Shown piece after piece: positions 51,191 to 60,486 of a DNA stretch of 64,000 nucleotides. The stretch is from NCBI RefSeq assembly GCF_023101185.1, contig NZ_CP078077.1, positions 2,819,630 through 2,883,629 of the forward strand, in the 5' to 3' direction. A program made the position numbers and the translations under genes. The first letter of the stretch is position 1; every line of letters starts with the position of its first letter. The DNA is from Microbacterium galbinum (lineage in GTDB: Bacteria; Actinomycetota; Actinomycetes; Actinomycetales; Microbacteriaceae). A model generated the notes under the pieces. The model worked only from the letters and a program-made list of their open reading frames with translations, had not been told where the DNA came from and ran no database searches.

Positions 51191-51946
51191 TCAGGCTGCG
51201 AGGCCGAGCAGGGCGGGGGCGGCGAAGGCCGCGATCGCACCACCGATGAGCGGTCCGACGACCGGCACCCACGAGTAGCTCCAGTCGCTCGAGCCCTTGC
51301 CCTTGATCGGGAGGATCGCGTGGGCGATGCGGGGGCCGAGGTCACGGGCCGGGTTGATCGCGTAGCCGGTCGGTCCACCGAGCGAGGCGCCGATGGCGAC
51401 CACGAGCAGCGCGACGGGCAGCGCGGTGAGCGGTCCGAGGCCTCCGGGCACGCCGACCTCGATGTCGCCGTAGTCGGCGAATCCGAAGATCACGAACACG
51501 AGGACGAACGTACCGATGATCTCCGTGACGAGGTTCCAGCCGTAGGACCGGATCGCGGGGCCGGTCGAGAAGACGCCGAGCTTGTTGGCGGCCTCCGGCT
51601 CCTCATCGAAGTGCTGCTTGTAGGCGAGCCAGACGACGATCGCACCAAGGATCGCACCGAGCAGTTCTGCGGCGGTGGCGACGAGGAACATCGTGAAGGT
51701 GATCTTGCCGGCGATCGCCAGGCCGATACCCACGGCCGGGTTGAGGATCGCACCCGAGTACGCCGAGACGATGACACCCGCGAACACCGCGAGGCCCCAT
51801 CCCCAGTTGACCATCAGGAAGCCGCCGCCGAAGCCCTTGTTCTTCGCGAGGGCGACGTTGGCGACGACACCGCATCCGAGAAGGACCAGCATCGCCGTGC
51901 CGACGAACTCCGACAGGAAATAGAGACCGAGATTGACATCAGGCAT
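51191..51946 (-). CDS. glpF: glycerol facilitator (MIP/aquaporin family)
   Basis: Channel for glycerol uptake, 251 aa with six helices. The two pore half-helix motifs are L-N-P-A-V (near residue 68) and I-N-P-A-R-D (near 198); the Asp after the second NPAR is the usual mark of glycerol-conducting rather than water-specific members. It is followed by glpK after 35 nt and preceded by glpD with an 87-nt gap holding an 8-bp inverted repeat. Confidence 0.95.
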   Translation of the reverse strand: MPDVNLGLYFLSEFVGTAMLVLLGCGVVANVALAKNKGFGGGFLMVNWGWGLAVFAGVIVSAYSGAILNPAVGIGLAIAGKITFTMFLVATAAELLGAILGAIVVWLAYKQHFDEEPEAANKLGVFSTGPAIRSYGWNLVTEIIGTFVLVFVIFGFADYGDIEVGVPGGLGPLTALPVALLVVAIGASLGGPTGYAINPARDLGPRIAHAILPIKGKGSSDWSYSWVPVVGPLIGGAIAAFAAPALLGLAA

Positions 51947-51967
51947 GTCTTCTTTGACCTTTCTTAC

Positions 51968-51993
51968 GTGTCACGTCATCCCTGCCGTGACAC
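51968..51993. promoter_or_regulatory. inverted repeat ahead of glpF
   Basis: GTGTCACG (51968-51975) and CGTGACAC (51986-51993) form a perfect 8-bp dyad with a 10-nt spacer, 22-47 nt before the glpF ATG on the minus strand. It could be an operator for a second promoter or an mRNA stem at the glpD-glpF boundary. Confidence 0.5.
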
Positions 51994-52033
51994 TTCTTGG
52001 GTTACGCCGCGGGGAGGCGGCGGTTCCGTCTCG

Positions 52034-53743
52034 TCAGCCGCGGGTGCGGGACGAGATGTCGAGGCCGTGCCGCTCGTTCAGCAGCTGGCGGGTCTGTTCG
52101 AGTTCAGCATCGTGCCTCGAACGGTCCCAGTCCAGTAGGGGAGCGAGCGCGTCGGCGATCTCATCGAGGACCTCGGCATCGGCATGACCGGTGAACGCGA
52201 TGCTCGTGCGACGCAGGATGACGTCCTGCAGGCGCGCGACGAGCTCGTTCTGCACCATCCACTCGAGCTCCCGGGTGGAGAGGTCGCCGCCGGCGAGCGG
52301 GGCGTCCGCTCCCTGCTCGACGTACTCCCAGACCTGAGCGGCGCGGGTGCCGTAGCGGGAGAGGAGCTTCTCTGCGCGGTCTCCGGCGCCCGCGAGGTTC
52401 TCCTGGATCCAGATGCGCTTCGCCTTCTCGGTGCGCGGGAAGTCGCGGCCGCCGCCGATGGCGCGGCCTGCGGTCGAGACCGTGCGGGTGCGGTTCAGCA
52501 GGCCGAGCACGACGTCGGAGAGCGACTCGCCGAGCGCACGGAACGTCGTCCACTTGCCGCCGACCAGGCTCACGAGCGGGACGGCGCCCTTCTCGTCGAC
52601 CTCGATGCGGTAGTCGCGCGAGACGAAACCGGGTGCGGTGTCCTCGTGACGGGGGAGCGGACGGATGCCGGAGAACCGGTACACGATCTGCTCACGGGCG
52701 ACCGCGATCTGCGGGAAGACGTGGTGGATCAGGTCGAAGAAGTAGTCGACCTCCTCCTCGGTGCAGACGGCGACCTCGCGGGGATCCGCGTCGATGTCGG
52801 TCGTTCCGACGAGCACCTTGCCCTTGAGCGGGTAGATCAGCACGATACGACCGTCGGAGTGCTCGAAGAAGATCTCGCGTCCACGCGTGGCGGCGAGCAG
52901 CTCCGGGTGGTCGAGCACGATGTGCGACCCCTTGGTGCCGCCCATGAATCGCGTGTCGGTGCCGAGGGCGTCGTTCGTAAGGTCGGTCCAGGGGCCGGAG
53001 GTGTTGACGACCACGTCGGCCTTCACCGGGAACTCCGTGCCGCTCTCGCGGTCACGGAGGACGATGTTCTCGCCGTCGCGGGCGATCGCCTCTACGTAGT
53101 TGAGCGCGTGCGCGCCCGGGTGCGCGGAACGGCCGTCCTGCAGGACGTCGAGGGCCAAACGCTCCGGGTCGTGCATGGACGCGTCGTAGTACGTGGCGGT
53201 GTACTTGATGTTCGGGTCGAGCGCGGGCAGTTCGGCCAGCGAACGCTTGCGGCCGAGGAACCGGTGGCGCGGAACGCTACCGCCGTCACGGGAGAACGTG
53301 TCGTAGATCGTCAGACCGATCTTGATGAGGAACGCACCGCGCTCCTGCGGCTTGCCGCTCTTGTGCGTGAGAAAACGCAGGGGCGCCGAAAGGATGCCCG
53401 AGAACGTCGAGTAGATCGGGATCGTCGTCTGCAGCGGCTTCACGTAGTGCGGAGCGATGCGCAGGAGGCCGTTGCGCTCTTCGACCGACTCGCGAACGAG
53501 GCGGAACTCGCCGTTCTCGAGATAGCGGATGCCGCCGTGGATCATGTGGCTGGACGCCGACGATGCCCCGGAGGCGAAATCGCCGCGTTCGACGAGGACG
53601 ACGTCGACGCCCTGGAGGGCGAGGTCACGGAATGTCGATATTCCGTTGATGCCGCCGCCGATGAGCAGCACCGTCGTACGTCCGGATTCGCGGAGCGCGC
53701 GTACGTCGTCGCGCTCGGCCGATGAGTGTGTCGATTCGATCAT
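52034..53743 (-). CDS. glpD: glycerol-3-phosphate dehydrogenase/oxidase (FAD)
   Basis: FAD enzyme that oxidises glycerol-3-phosphate to dihydroxyacetone phosphate and passes electrons to quinone; peripheral membrane. 569 aa from the ATG at 53743. N-terminal dinucleotide motif I-G-G-G-I-N-G-I near residues 28-35, V-E-R-G-D-F-A-S-G-A-S-S and S-H-M-I-H-G-G-I-R-Y-L near 66-76. A C-terminal extension after residue 400 is typical. It is the first gene of the glp operon and divergent from the SorC-type regulator. Confidence 0.95.
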   Translation of the reverse strand: MIESTHSSAERDDVRALRESGRTTVLLIGGGINGISTFRDLALQGVDVVLVERGDFASGASSASSHMIHGGIRYLENGEFRLVRESVEERNGLLRIAPHYVKPLQTTIPIYSTFSGILSAPLRFLTHKSGKPQERGAFLIKIGLTIYDTFSRDGGSVPRHRFLGRKRSLAELPALDPNIKYTATYYDASMHDPERLALDVLQDGRSAHPGAHALNYVEAIARDGENIVLRDRESGTEFPVKADVVVNTSGPWTDLTNDALGTDTRFMGGTKGSHIVLDHPELLAATRGREIFFEHSDGRIVLIYPLKGKVLVGTTDIDADPREVAVCTEEEVDYFFDLIHHVFPQIAVAREQIVYRFSGIRPLPRHEDTAPGFVSRDYRIEVDEKGAVPLVSLVGGKWTTFRALGESLSDVVLGLLNRTRTVSTAGRAIGGGRDFPRTEKAKRIWIQENLAGAGDRAEKLLSRYGTRAAQVWEYVEQGADAPLAGGDLSTRELEWMVQNELVARLQDVILRRTSIAFTGHADAEVLDEIADALAPLLDWDRSRHDAELEQTRQLLNERHGLDISSRTRG

Positions 53744-53807
53744 TCTCGAGCTCGCTTCCTTGCTTGCCCCCCAGCATCGACCTCTCGTCCGCTGCGCGCA
53801 AGCCCAG

Positions 53808-53821
53808 TGCACATATGTGCA
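53808..53821. promoter_or_regulatory. candidate operator between glpD and its regulator
   Basis: TGCACATATGTGCA is a perfect 14-bp palindrome midway between the two divergent starts. A half site AGTGCACAT recurs at 53859-53867 inside the regulator gene. It is a good candidate for binding by the SorC-type regulator. Confidence 0.65.
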
Positions 53822-53845
53822 AGGATCGAGGGCAAGGAGGCGGTC

Positions 53846-54817
53846 TTGGCTGATCACAGTGCACATCCGCGTGACGGGAAGCTGGTCGCCGCGCTCACCG
53901 CGGCCCAGCTCTACTACATGCAGGACAAGACGATGGAGGTCATCGCGCGCGAGCTCGGCACCTCCCGCTCATCGGTATCTCGTCTTCTGAGCTATGCCCG
54001 GGAGAGCGGTCTGGTCGACATCCGCATCAATTCGCCTCTCGAGCGGCTCGGCATGCTCGAGCAGCGGATCCGGGATCGTCATCGCATCGTGGCGCACGTC
54101 GTTCCCATGCCCGAGATCGTCAGCGAGGTCGAGCGCCTGGAACGGGTGGCGTTGACCGCGGGGCGACTGCTGTCGCAATTCGTCGACTCGAACATGATCA
54201 TCGGCGTGGCGTGGGGGTCGACCATCAGTGCGGTCAGTCGCGGCCTCACGCAGAAGGAGACGCACAACACGACATTCGTGCAGTTGAACGGTGCGGGCAA
54301 CACCCAGACCAGCGGTGTCGAGTACTCGAGCGACATCCTCCAGCGCTTCGGCAGCGCGTTCGGTGCGCAGGTGCAGCAGTTCCCGGTGCCGGCGTTCTTC
54401 GACGACCCGGCGACGCGCGAGGCGATGTGGCGGGAGCGGAGCACACGGCGTGTGCTCGACCTGCAGTCGAAAATGGACATCGCGGTCTTCAGCCTCGGAT
54501 CGCCCGCGGCCGAGGTGCCGAGCCGGGTGTACGTCGGCGGATACCTCGGGCGCGACGACTATCGGAGCCTGCGCGAGGACCATGCGATCGGAGACGTCGC
54601 GACCGTCTTCTTCCGCGCCGACGGCTCCTGGAAGGACATCCGTCTCAATGCGCGAGCGACCGGCCCGACGCTCGATCGCCTGCGACGCGTACCCCGACGG
54701 GTCTGCGTCGTGTCCGGCATCCCCAAGCTCGCCAGCCTCCGTGCGGCGATCGCCGCGGATCTGATCACGGATGTGGTCCTCGACGAGGGACTCGCGCGCC
54801 GCCTGGCGGAGGACTGA
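53846..54817 (+). CDS. SorC-type sugar-binding transcriptional regulator
   Basis: 323 aa. The TTG start at 53846 is chosen because a full AAGGAGG lies 5 nt upstream. N-terminal HTH: M-E-V-I-A-R-E-L-G-T-S-R-S-S-V-S-R-L-L near residues 30-48; the C-terminal SorC effector domain binds phosphorylated sugars (I-G-V-A-W-G-S-T near residue 117, Y-L-G-R-D-D-Y near 235). Being divergent from glpD and sharing a palindrome with it, it most likely regulates glpDFK in response to glycerol-3-phosphate or a related phosphorylated compound; that is inference. Confidence 0.88.
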   Translation: MADHSAHPRDGKLVAALTAAQLYYMQDKTMEVIARELGTSRSSVSRLLSYARESGLVDIRINSPLERLGMLEQRIRDRHRIVAHVVPMPEIVSEVERLERVALTAGRLLSQFVDSNMIIGVAWGSTISAVSRGLTQKETHNTTFVQLNGAGNTQTSGVEYSSDILQRFGSAFGAQVQQFPVPAFFDDPATREAMWRERSTRRVLDLQSKMDIAVFSLGSPAAEVPSRVYVGGYLGRDDYRSLREDHAIGDVATVFFRADGSWKDIRLNARATGPTLDRLRRVPRRVCVVSGIPKLASLRAAIAADLITDVVLDEGLARRLAED

Positions 54818-54820
54818 CGG

Positions 54821-55978
54821 TCAGGCTTCGTGCGTCGAGGCCTCCGGGCCGGAGCGGAACTCGCGGATGAGGTGCTGCACGACCTCTCCGAGGTCGCCCT
54901 CGGCGGCGTCCGCCACGGCCACCTGCCGCGCATAACTGGCTCCATCGCGCAGGATCGTGCCGACGCTGCCGAACTCCCGTTCGCATCCGAGCGCTCGTGC
55001 CACGGGCGCGAGTTCGTCGAGGGTCTCGGCGAGGTGATCCCGCACGTCGCGCTGCGCGCCGGAGTCATCGACGATCACCCGGGCGTCGAGCCCGTAGCGC
55101 GCCGCGCGCCATTTGTTCTCGCGGTGGAACCAGGAGGGCAGAGCGGAGAGCGGGCGTCCCTCGTCGAGTTCTCGCGAGAAATGCTCGACGAGGACCTGCA
55201 CGAGCGCGGCGACCGCGGCGAGTTCGGGGAGCGTCGACATCCCGTCGCAGGCGCGCACCTCGATCGTTCCCCAGCGGGGTGCGGGCCGGATGTCCCAGCG
55301 GACCTCGGAGGCATCCTTCATCACGCCGGTGCGCACCATGTCGTCCATGTACGACTCGAACTGCGCCCAATCGTGCAGAGGCCAGGGGAGCCCGGCGGTC
55401 GGCAGCTGCTGGAACACCAGCGCGCGATTGGAGGCGTACCCGGTGCGCTCCCCGGCCCAGAACGGACTCGATGCCGCGAGTGCCTGCAGGTGAGGGAGGT
55501 ACGCGGTGAGCGCGTTGATGATCGGGAACACCTTGCGATGGTCATCGACGCCGACGTGCACGTGAATGCCCCAGATCATCATGTTGCGGCCCCACCACTG
55601 CGTGCGCTCGATCAGCGTGTGGTACCTCGTCTTATCGGTGACCTGCTGGTCGTACCACTGCGCGAACGGGTGGCTGCCGGCCGACAGCAACTCGATCCCG
55701 ATCGGGTCGGTGGCCCCGCGCACCGCGGAGATCGCCCGGGCGATGTCGTCGACGGCGTGGGCGACGGACTCGCCGACGCCGCTCGTGACCTCGATCGTGT
55801 TGGTGAGGAGCTCACCGGTGACGGTGTGGCGTTCGCTGGCGCTCTGTTCCTCGAGAACGGCGAGGAGTTCGGGCGCTCGTCCGGCCAGATCACCGGACGC
55901 CGGATCGGCGAGCATGATCTCCCACTCCAAGCCGACGGTGGAGCGGGCTGAGGGGGCGAACTCGAGCGTCACGTGCAC
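54821..55978 (-). CDS. YbdK-type carboxylate-amine ligase (glutamate--cysteine ligase 2 family)
   Basis: 385 aa. GCS2-family features are S-T-V-G-L-E-W-E-I near residues 13-21, G-I-H-V-H-V-G near 136-142 (metal and substrate residues), and [12 protein letters not shown] near 227-238. Such enzymes join a carboxylate (often glutamate) to an amine, weakly to cysteine; actinobacteria usually make mycothiol rather than glutathione, so the natural product is uncertain. It has a GTG start and is convergent with the SorC-type gene (3-bp gap). Confidence 0.88.
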   Translation of the reverse strand: MHVTLEFAPSARSTVGLEWEIMLADPASGDLAGRAPELLAVLEEQSASERHTVTGELLTNTIEVTSGVGESVAHAVDDIARAISAVRGATDPIGIELLSAGSHPFAQWYDQQVTDKTRYHTLIERTQWWGRNMMIWGIHVHVGVDDHRKVFPIINALTAYLPHLQALAASSPFWAGERTGYASNRALVFQQLPTAGLPWPLHDWAQFESYMDDMVRTGVMKDASEVRWDIRPAPRWGTIEVRACDGMSTLPELAAVAALVQVLVEHFSRELDEGRPLSALPSWFHRENKWRAARYGLDARVIVDDSGAQRDVRDHLAETLDELAPVARALGCEREFGSVGTILRDGASYARQVAVADAAEGDLGEVVQHLIREFRSGPEASTHEA

Positions 55979-56026
55979 ATTCTGGCACGCGGCCGACGCG
56001 ACACGGGAAAGCCGGAGTCCTCACGT

Positions 56027-56056
56027 TTCGCGCCCGGGCTCGGCATCTGGCAGAAT
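56027..56056 (+). promoter_or_regulatory. promoter of the rpsP operon
   Basis: CAGAAT (56051-56056) as -10 with a weak -35 TTCGCG (56027-56032), spacer 18 nt. The block GGCAGAATAGA (56049-56059) is identical to that before rplS. The 5' leader is about 120 nt. Confidence 0.5.
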
Positions 56057-56154
56057 AGAAGGTCGGACGGCATGCTCGACCCTCTATCCAGCTTCCGTCC
56101 TCCTCTTTGAGCTTCCGCCGGATGTGCACCCCACTCTCCAGGCGACCAGTTCGT

Positions 56155-56164
56155 TTCCTTCCAC
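56155..56164 (+). promoter_or_regulatory. shared leader motif before rpsP
   Basis: TTCCTTCCAC occurs here, 17 nt before the rpsP start, and again at 60487-60496 in the rplS leader. It overlaps no gene. Confidence 0.4.
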
Positions 56165-56180
56165 ACAATTCAGGAGAATC

Positions 56181-56618
56181 GTGGCTGTCAAGATTCGTCT
56201 CAAGCGCCTGGGCAAGATCCGTGCGCCGTACTACCGCATCGTCGTCGCCGACTCGCGCACCAAGCGCGATGGTCGCGTGATCGAGGAGATCGGCAAGTAC
56301 CACCCCACCGAGGAGCCCTCGTTCATCGAGGTCGACTCCGAGCGTGCGCAGTACTGGCTCTCCGTCGGCGCGCAGCCGACCGAGCAGGTCGCCGCGATCC
56401 TCAAGATCACGGGCGACTGGGGCAAGTTCAAGGGCGACGCCGACGCGAAGTCGACCCTCAAGGTCGCCGAGCCGAAGGCCGCCTTCGAGGTCGACTCCTC
56501 GAAGAAGTCCGTCGTCAAGCCGAAGGCGGAGAAGAAGGTGGAGGCTCCCGCTGAGGAGGCTCCCGCCGCCGACGCCGACGCGGAGGCCGCCGAGGCTCCC
56601 GCCGCCGACGCAGAGTAA
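56181..56618 (+). CDS. rpsP: 30S ribosomal protein S16
   Basis: 145 aa: the canonical S16 domain covers about residues 1-80 ([13 protein letters not shown] near the start), followed by a Lys- then Ala/Glu/Asp-rich tail of about 65 residues, typical of actinobacterial S16. GTG start with AGGAG 6 nt upstream. It heads the rpsP-khpA-rimM-trmD operon. Confidence 0.97.
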   Translation: MAVKIRLKRLGKIRAPYYRIVVADSRTKRDGRVIEEIGKYHPTEEPSFIEVDSERAQYWLSVGAQPTEQVAAILKITGDWGKFKGDADAKSTLKVAEPKAAFEVDSSKKSVVKPKAEKKVEAPAEEAPAADADAEAAEAPAADAE

Positions 56619-56624
56619 TCCGTC

Positions 56625-56855
56625 GTGCTCGCCGCCGCGCTCGAACACATCGTCAAGGGGATCGTCGATCACCCGGAGGATGTGCGCATCACCGCATCCA
56701 CGTCGCCGCGAGGCGATCTCCTCGAGGTGCGCGTGCACCCCGATGACCGTGGACGCGTGATCGGGCGCGGCGGCCGCACCGCCAAGGCACTCCGTACGCT
56801 CGTCGCCGCCCTGGCCGACGGCCGTCGCGTGCGCGTCGATGTCGCGGACGACTGA
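56625..56855 (+). CDS. khpA: KH-domain RNA-binding protein KhpA
   Basis: 76 aa, single KH domain with the R-G-R-V-I-G-R-G-G-R-T loop near residues 42-52, where the G-x-G-G nucleic-acid loop lies. KhpA works with KhpB in firmicutes and is linked to cell division and small-RNA control. GTG start 6 nt after rpsP. The rpsP-khpA-rimM order is conserved in actinobacteria. Its stop overlaps rimM by 17 nt if rimM starts at 56839. Confidence 0.92.
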   Translation: MLAAALEHIVKGIVDHPEDVRITASTSPRGDLLEVRVHPDDRGRVIGRGGRTAKALRTLVAALADGRRVRVDVADD

Positions 56856-57471
56856 CGTGGTGCCGCAGGACACCCCACAGGGCAAGAACCAGCTCCGGGT
56901 GGGGCGCCTCGTGAAGGCCCATGGCCTCAAGGGCGGGCTCAAGCTCGAGCTGTACACCGACAACCCGGAGCGTCGCTTCGTCACGGGAGCCGAGTTCACG
57001 TTGCAGGTGCCCGAGGCATCTCCGTGGCACGGCAAGACGATCACCGTGCGCGAGTACCGGGTGATGAACGGCAACCCGGTCGCCTTCTTCGACGACGTCG
57101 ACGACCGCACCGCCGCCGAAGGCCTCGTGCGGGCCATCCTCTGGATCGACCAGGACGTCGACGAAACCGAGGACGACGCGTGGTTCGACCACCAGCTCGT
57201 GGGCCTCGATGTCGTCCGTGACGGCGCCGTGGTCGGACGCGTCCAGCGCATCGAGCATTTCCCGGCGCAGGATCTCCTCATCGTCAAGTCCGGTGAGAGG
57301 GAGATCATGGTGCCGTTCGTCTCGGCGATCGTTCCGACCGTCGACGTCGCTGCCGGTCGAGTGATCGTCACCCCGCCGCCCGGGCTCTTCGAGGAGCTTC
57401 CGGATGCCGACGACGACTCGGCGGCGGCCGAGGAACCGCTCGCAGCCGAGGATTCCCCGGCGGCCGAGTAG
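56839..57471 (+). CDS. rimM: ribosome maturation factor RimM
   Basis: Binds S19 and helps assemble the 30S head, 210 aa. The N-terminal RimM domain has V-G-R-L-V-K-A-H-G-L-K-G near residues 21-32 and the C-terminal PRC barrel includes L-V-G-L-D-V and I-M-V-P-F-V-S-A-I-V-P. An acidic Ala/Glu tail ends it. ATG at 56839 overlaps khpA; a GTG at 56857 is an alternative with equally poor ribosome-binding sequence. Confidence 0.94.
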   Translation: MSRTTDVVPQDTPQGKNQLRVGRLVKAHGLKGGLKLELYTDNPERRFVTGAEFTLQVPEASPWHGKTITVREYRVMNGNPVAFFDDVDDRTAAEGLVRAILWIDQDVDETEDDAWFDHQLVGLDVVRDGAVVGRVQRIEHFPAQDLLIVKSGEREIMVPFVSAIVPTVDVAAGRVIVTPPPGLFEELPDADDDSAAAEEPLAAEDSPAAE

Positions 57472-57490
57472 CCGCTGAGAGGTCACTCCC

Positions 57491-58186
57491 GTGCGCATCG
57501 ACGTCCTCTCCATCTTCCCGTCGTACTTCGACGGTCTCACGCTCTCCCTGCTCGGCAAGGCGCGCGATGCGGGCATCCTCGACCTGAACGTCCACGACCT
57601 CCGAGACTGGACGTCGGATCGTCACCGCACCGTCGACGACACTCCGTACGGCGGGGGTGCCGGAATGGTGATGAAGCCGGAGCCCTGGGGGCTCGCACTC
57701 GACGAGGTCGCCGCGGCCACCGAACGTCCGACGATCATCTTCCCGTCGCCGGCCGGTGAGGTCTTCACGCAGGCCACCGCGCGCGATCTCGCGACGCGCG
57801 AGCACATCGTCTTCGGCTGCGGCCGGTACGAGGGCATCGACGAGCGGGTCTTCGAGTACGCCGCGGCGCTCGGCGAGGTACGTCTGATCAGTCTCGGCGA
57901 CTACGTGCTCAACGGCGGCGAGGTGGCGACGATGGCGATGATCGAGGCCATCGGACGCCTGGTGCCGGGAGTCGTCGGCAATCCCGAGAGCCTGGTCGAG
58001 GAATCGCACGAGGACGGCCTGCTGGAGTACCCCTCGTACACGAAGCCGGCGGTCTGGCGGGAGCGCGCCGTTCCGGAGGTGCTCCTCAGCGGGAACCATG
58101 CGCGCATCGCGCAGTGGCGCCGTGATCAGCAGTTCGAGCGCACACGAGCGCGTCGACCGGACCTGCTCGCCGACGACGCCGACTGA
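57491..58186 (+). CDS. trmD: tRNA (guanine(37)-N1)-methyltransferase
   Basis: Methylates G37 next to the anticodon to prevent frameshifting, 231 aa. SPOUT-class knotted fold: [10 protein letters not shown] near residues 53-62, G-R-Y-E-G-I-D-E-R near 115-123, and [10 protein letters not shown] near 137-146. GTG start 19 nt after rimM. Last gene of the rpsP operon. Confidence 0.97.
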   Translation: MRIDVLSIFPSYFDGLTLSLLGKARDAGILDLNVHDLRDWTSDRHRTVDDTPYGGGAGMVMKPEPWGLALDEVAAATERPTIIFPSPAGEVFTQATARDLATREHIVFGCGRYEGIDERVFEYAAALGEVRLISLGDYVLNGGEVATMAMIEAIGRLVPGVVGNPESLVEESHEDGLLEYPSYTKPAVWRERAVPEVLLSGNHARIAQWRRDQQFERTRARRPDLLADDAD

Positions 58187-58230
58187 CGGGGACGGATAGA
58201 CCTCCTCCTTCTCGGTGATAGCGTCCGAGG

Positions 58231-58971
58231 ATGATCGATCGCGTGCTCGCGGATTCCTTCCAGACCATCGGAGCGGACTACGACCGCTATCGACCGGGCT
58301 TCCCGGATGCCGCCGCAGACCTGATCCTGCCGGAGCGGGTCGGGGCGGTGCTGGACCTCGGTGCCGGAACCGGCAAGTTCACCGAGCTTCTGGTCGGTCG
58401 CGCGACCTCCGTCCAGGCAGTCGAGCCGTCCGAACCGATGCTCGACGTGCTGCGGGCGAAGCTGGTCGATGTGGCGGCGCATCTCGGCACGGCCGAGAGC
58501 ATCCCCCTCTCCGACGCCTCCGTCGACGCGGTCACGGTGGCGCAGGCGTTCCACTGGTTCGAGCGCGAGGCGGCGTGTGCCGAGATCGCTCGCATTCTGA
58601 CGCCCGGTGGTGTCCTCGGGCTGGTCTGGAACCACTCCGATCCCGCCTGCACCTGGGACCGTGCTGCTCACCGCATCGCTCATCCGGCAGTGGGCGCCGA
58701 CGATCAGACGACCGGGAGTGCCGTCGAGGATCTTCCCGGCTTCGAGTTCGACTCGCGTGCGGTGATCGCGTGGTCCGAGAACATCTCACGTGATGACTAC
58801 CTGCGTCGGTGGGGCACGATCAGCAGTGTCCTCGTCGCCGACCGCCGATCGAAGACCGAGATGCTCGCGGCGATCGAGACAGTCCTCGACGACGCCCCCG
58901 AGACGAGTGGGCGGGCGGAGCTGGTTCTCCCGCAGCTCACCGAGGTGTACAGGTACCGCCGGACGGCGTGA
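58231..58971 (+). CDS. class I SAM-dependent methyltransferase
   Basis: 246 aa. Motif I is V-L-D-L-G-A-G-T-G-K near residues 41-50, and A-Q-A-F-H-W-F near 104-110 is typical of the Methyltransf_11 type with substrate not fixed. TAGCGT lies 6 nt before the ATG, so its transcript may be leaderless and separate from trmD (45-nt gap). It is convergent with map. Substrate unknown. Confidence 0.82.
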   Translation: MIDRVLADSFQTIGADYDRYRPGFPDAAADLILPERVGAVLDLGAGTGKFTELLVGRATSVQAVEPSEPMLDVLRAKLVDVAAHLGTAESIPLSDASVDAVTVAQAFHWFEREAACAEIARILTPGGVLGLVWNHSDPACTWDRAAHRIAHPAVGADDQTTGSAVEDLPGFEFDSRAVIAWSENISRDDYLRRWGTISSVLVADRRSKTEMLAAIETVLDDAPETSGRAELVLPQLTEVYRYRRTA

Positions 58972-58983
58972 CCGCGAGGACGC

Positions 58984-59766
58984 TCAGTCGACCCCGAGGA
59001 ACGATCGGTCGGTCAGCACGATGGGTCCGTCCGCGGTGATCGCGACGGTGTGCTCCGAGTGCGCGCCGCGCGAACCGTCGACGCTGCGCAGAGTCCAGCC
59101 GTCGGGGTCGGTCACCAGCTCGTCGGTCGTCGCGAGGAACCAGGGCTCGAGTGCGAGCACGAGTCCGTCGCGGAGCGGGAATCCGCGTCCGGCGCGACCG
59201 TCGTTCGCGACGTGGGGGTCGCCGTGCATCGTGCGACCCACTCCGTGCCCGCCGAAGTCCGTGTTGATCGAGTACCCCTCGCCATGGGCGACGGCTGCGA
59301 CGGATGCCGAGATGTCGCCGATCCGGTTGCCGACGACGGCCGCGGCGATGGCGGCATCCAGTGCGCGCTCCGTCGTCTCGATCAGCCGGAGGTCCTCGTC
59401 GCGCGGGGTGCCGACCACGAACGACACGGCGGAGTCGGCCACCCATCCGTCGACGGATACGGCGAAGTCGAGCGAGACGAGGTCGCCGTCACGCAACGTG
59501 TAGTCGTGGGGGAGCCCGTGAAGCACTGCGTCGTTCACCGATGTGCAGATGACCTTCCCGAACGGGCTCGCACCGAAGGACGGGTGGTAGTCGATGTAGC
59601 AGGACTCGGCACCGCGCTGACGGATCAGGTCATGGGCGCGACGGTCGATCGAGAGGAGGTTGGTCCCGACCTTCGTGTCGGAGCGCAGTGTGGCCAGCGT
59701 CTCCGCGACGAAGCGGCCGGCTGCGCGCATCTCGTCGATCTCGGCAGGGGTGCGCAGTTCGATCAT
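58984..59766 (-). CDS. map: type I methionine aminopeptidase
   Basis: Removes the initiator Met from new proteins; dimetal enzyme, 260 aa. Metal-binding residues lie in L-D-F-A-V-S-V-D-G-W-V-A-D-S-A (Asp pair), G-H-G-V-G-R-T-M-H (His), L-A-L-E-P-W and a late Glu; the substrate-facing His is in L-H-G-L-P. It stands alone here, away from the adk-secY region where map usually sits, so it may be a second paralogue. Convergent with the methyltransferase gene. Confidence 0.93.
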   Translation of the reverse strand: MIELRTPAEIDEMRAAGRFVAETLATLRSDTKVGTNLLSIDRRAHDLIRQRGAESCYIDYHPSFGASPFGKVICTSVNDAVLHGLPHDYTLRDGDLVSLDFAVSVDGWVADSAVSFVVGTPRDEDLRLIETTERALDAAIAAAVVGNRIGDISASVAAVAHGEGYSINTDFGGHGVGRTMHGDPHVANDGRAGRGFPLRDGLVLALEPWFLATTDELVTDPDGWTLRSVDGSRGAHSEHTVAITADGPIVLTDRSFLGVD

Positions 59767-59879
59767 TCGGGGGAGTCCTCTCGTCCTCGTCCATTCTCCC
59801 CGATCCGGGCGGACGCGGCGTCGCCGCGCTCACAGCGAACAGCCGTGCGAGCCGCCGCCCACCGGCATACCATCGGAGC

Positions 59880-60368
59880 ATGTGGTTGCGACGGGCGTTC
59901 TTCCGCTGGCTCCTGCCGGCGGCCTTCCTCCTGCCCCTGTGGCTCCTCGTCGGATGGGGAGTGTTCCAGGGCGGATGGGCCATCCTCTGGGTGCTGTTCA
60001 TTGCGATCCCGTCCGTGTTCCTGGGCCAGTTGCTCCTCACCCTCCTCACTCGTTCGCGACCGTCGGTGCGCGCCGACCGCGCCGTGTCGTGGTGGGACGT
60101 GGCAGGGTTCACGCTCTGGCACGGTCTCACGATCGCGGTCGGATGCTTCATCCCCGGGGTCTTCCCGTGGCTGCTGACCGCCGCGGTGATCGTCGGCCTC
60201 GCACTCGTCTGGTTGCAGGGGTGGCAGCTCTGGAGCGAGGCGAAGGGGAGCGGGGCGCGGTTCCGCGAGACGATCGCCTGGTCCTCGTTCCCGGCATCCG
60301 ATGACGCATCACCGGAGCCTCGCCCGCGCGAGGTCATCATCGTGCAGGAGAAGGACCCGCTCGGCTGA
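59880..60368 (+). CDS. hypothetical four-helix membrane protein
   Basis: 162 aa from the ATG at 59880; a longer frame upstream lies antisense to map and is rejected. Basic start W-L-R-R-A-F-F-R-W-L, then four hydrophobic segments (about 11-33, 36-57, 78-98, 101-118) and a polar C-terminal 40 residues ending with I-I-V-Q-E-K-D-P-L-G. TACCAT lies 6 nt before the ATG. No family assigned. It precedes the rplS promoter, which overlaps its 3' flank. Confidence 0.7.
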   Translation: MWLRRAFFRWLLPAAFLLPLWLLVGWGVFQGGWAILWVLFIAIPSVFLGQLLLTLLTRSRPSVRADRAVSWWDVAGFTLWHGLTIAVGCFIPGVFPWLLTAAVIVGLALVWLQGWQLWSEAKGSGARFRETIAWSSFPASDDASPEPRPREVIIVQEKDPLG

Positions 60369-60378
60369 GACGCGTGTT

Positions 60379-60407
60379 TTGGCGGCTGCGGTCATCCATG
60401 GCAGAAT
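60379..60407 (+). promoter_or_regulatory. promoter of rplS
   Basis: TTGGCG (60379-60384) and CAGAAT (60402-60407) are 17 nt apart. The same -35 box precedes both tRNA genes and the same GGCAGAATAGA block precedes rpsP. The 5' leader is about 120 nt. Confidence 0.65.
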
Positions 60408-60486
60408 AGATGTTTGTGCCGTGACCGGTTCTGCCTCAGGGGAACCCGCGGATGCTTCGGCCCCGTACGGTGCACACCCATTCTTG

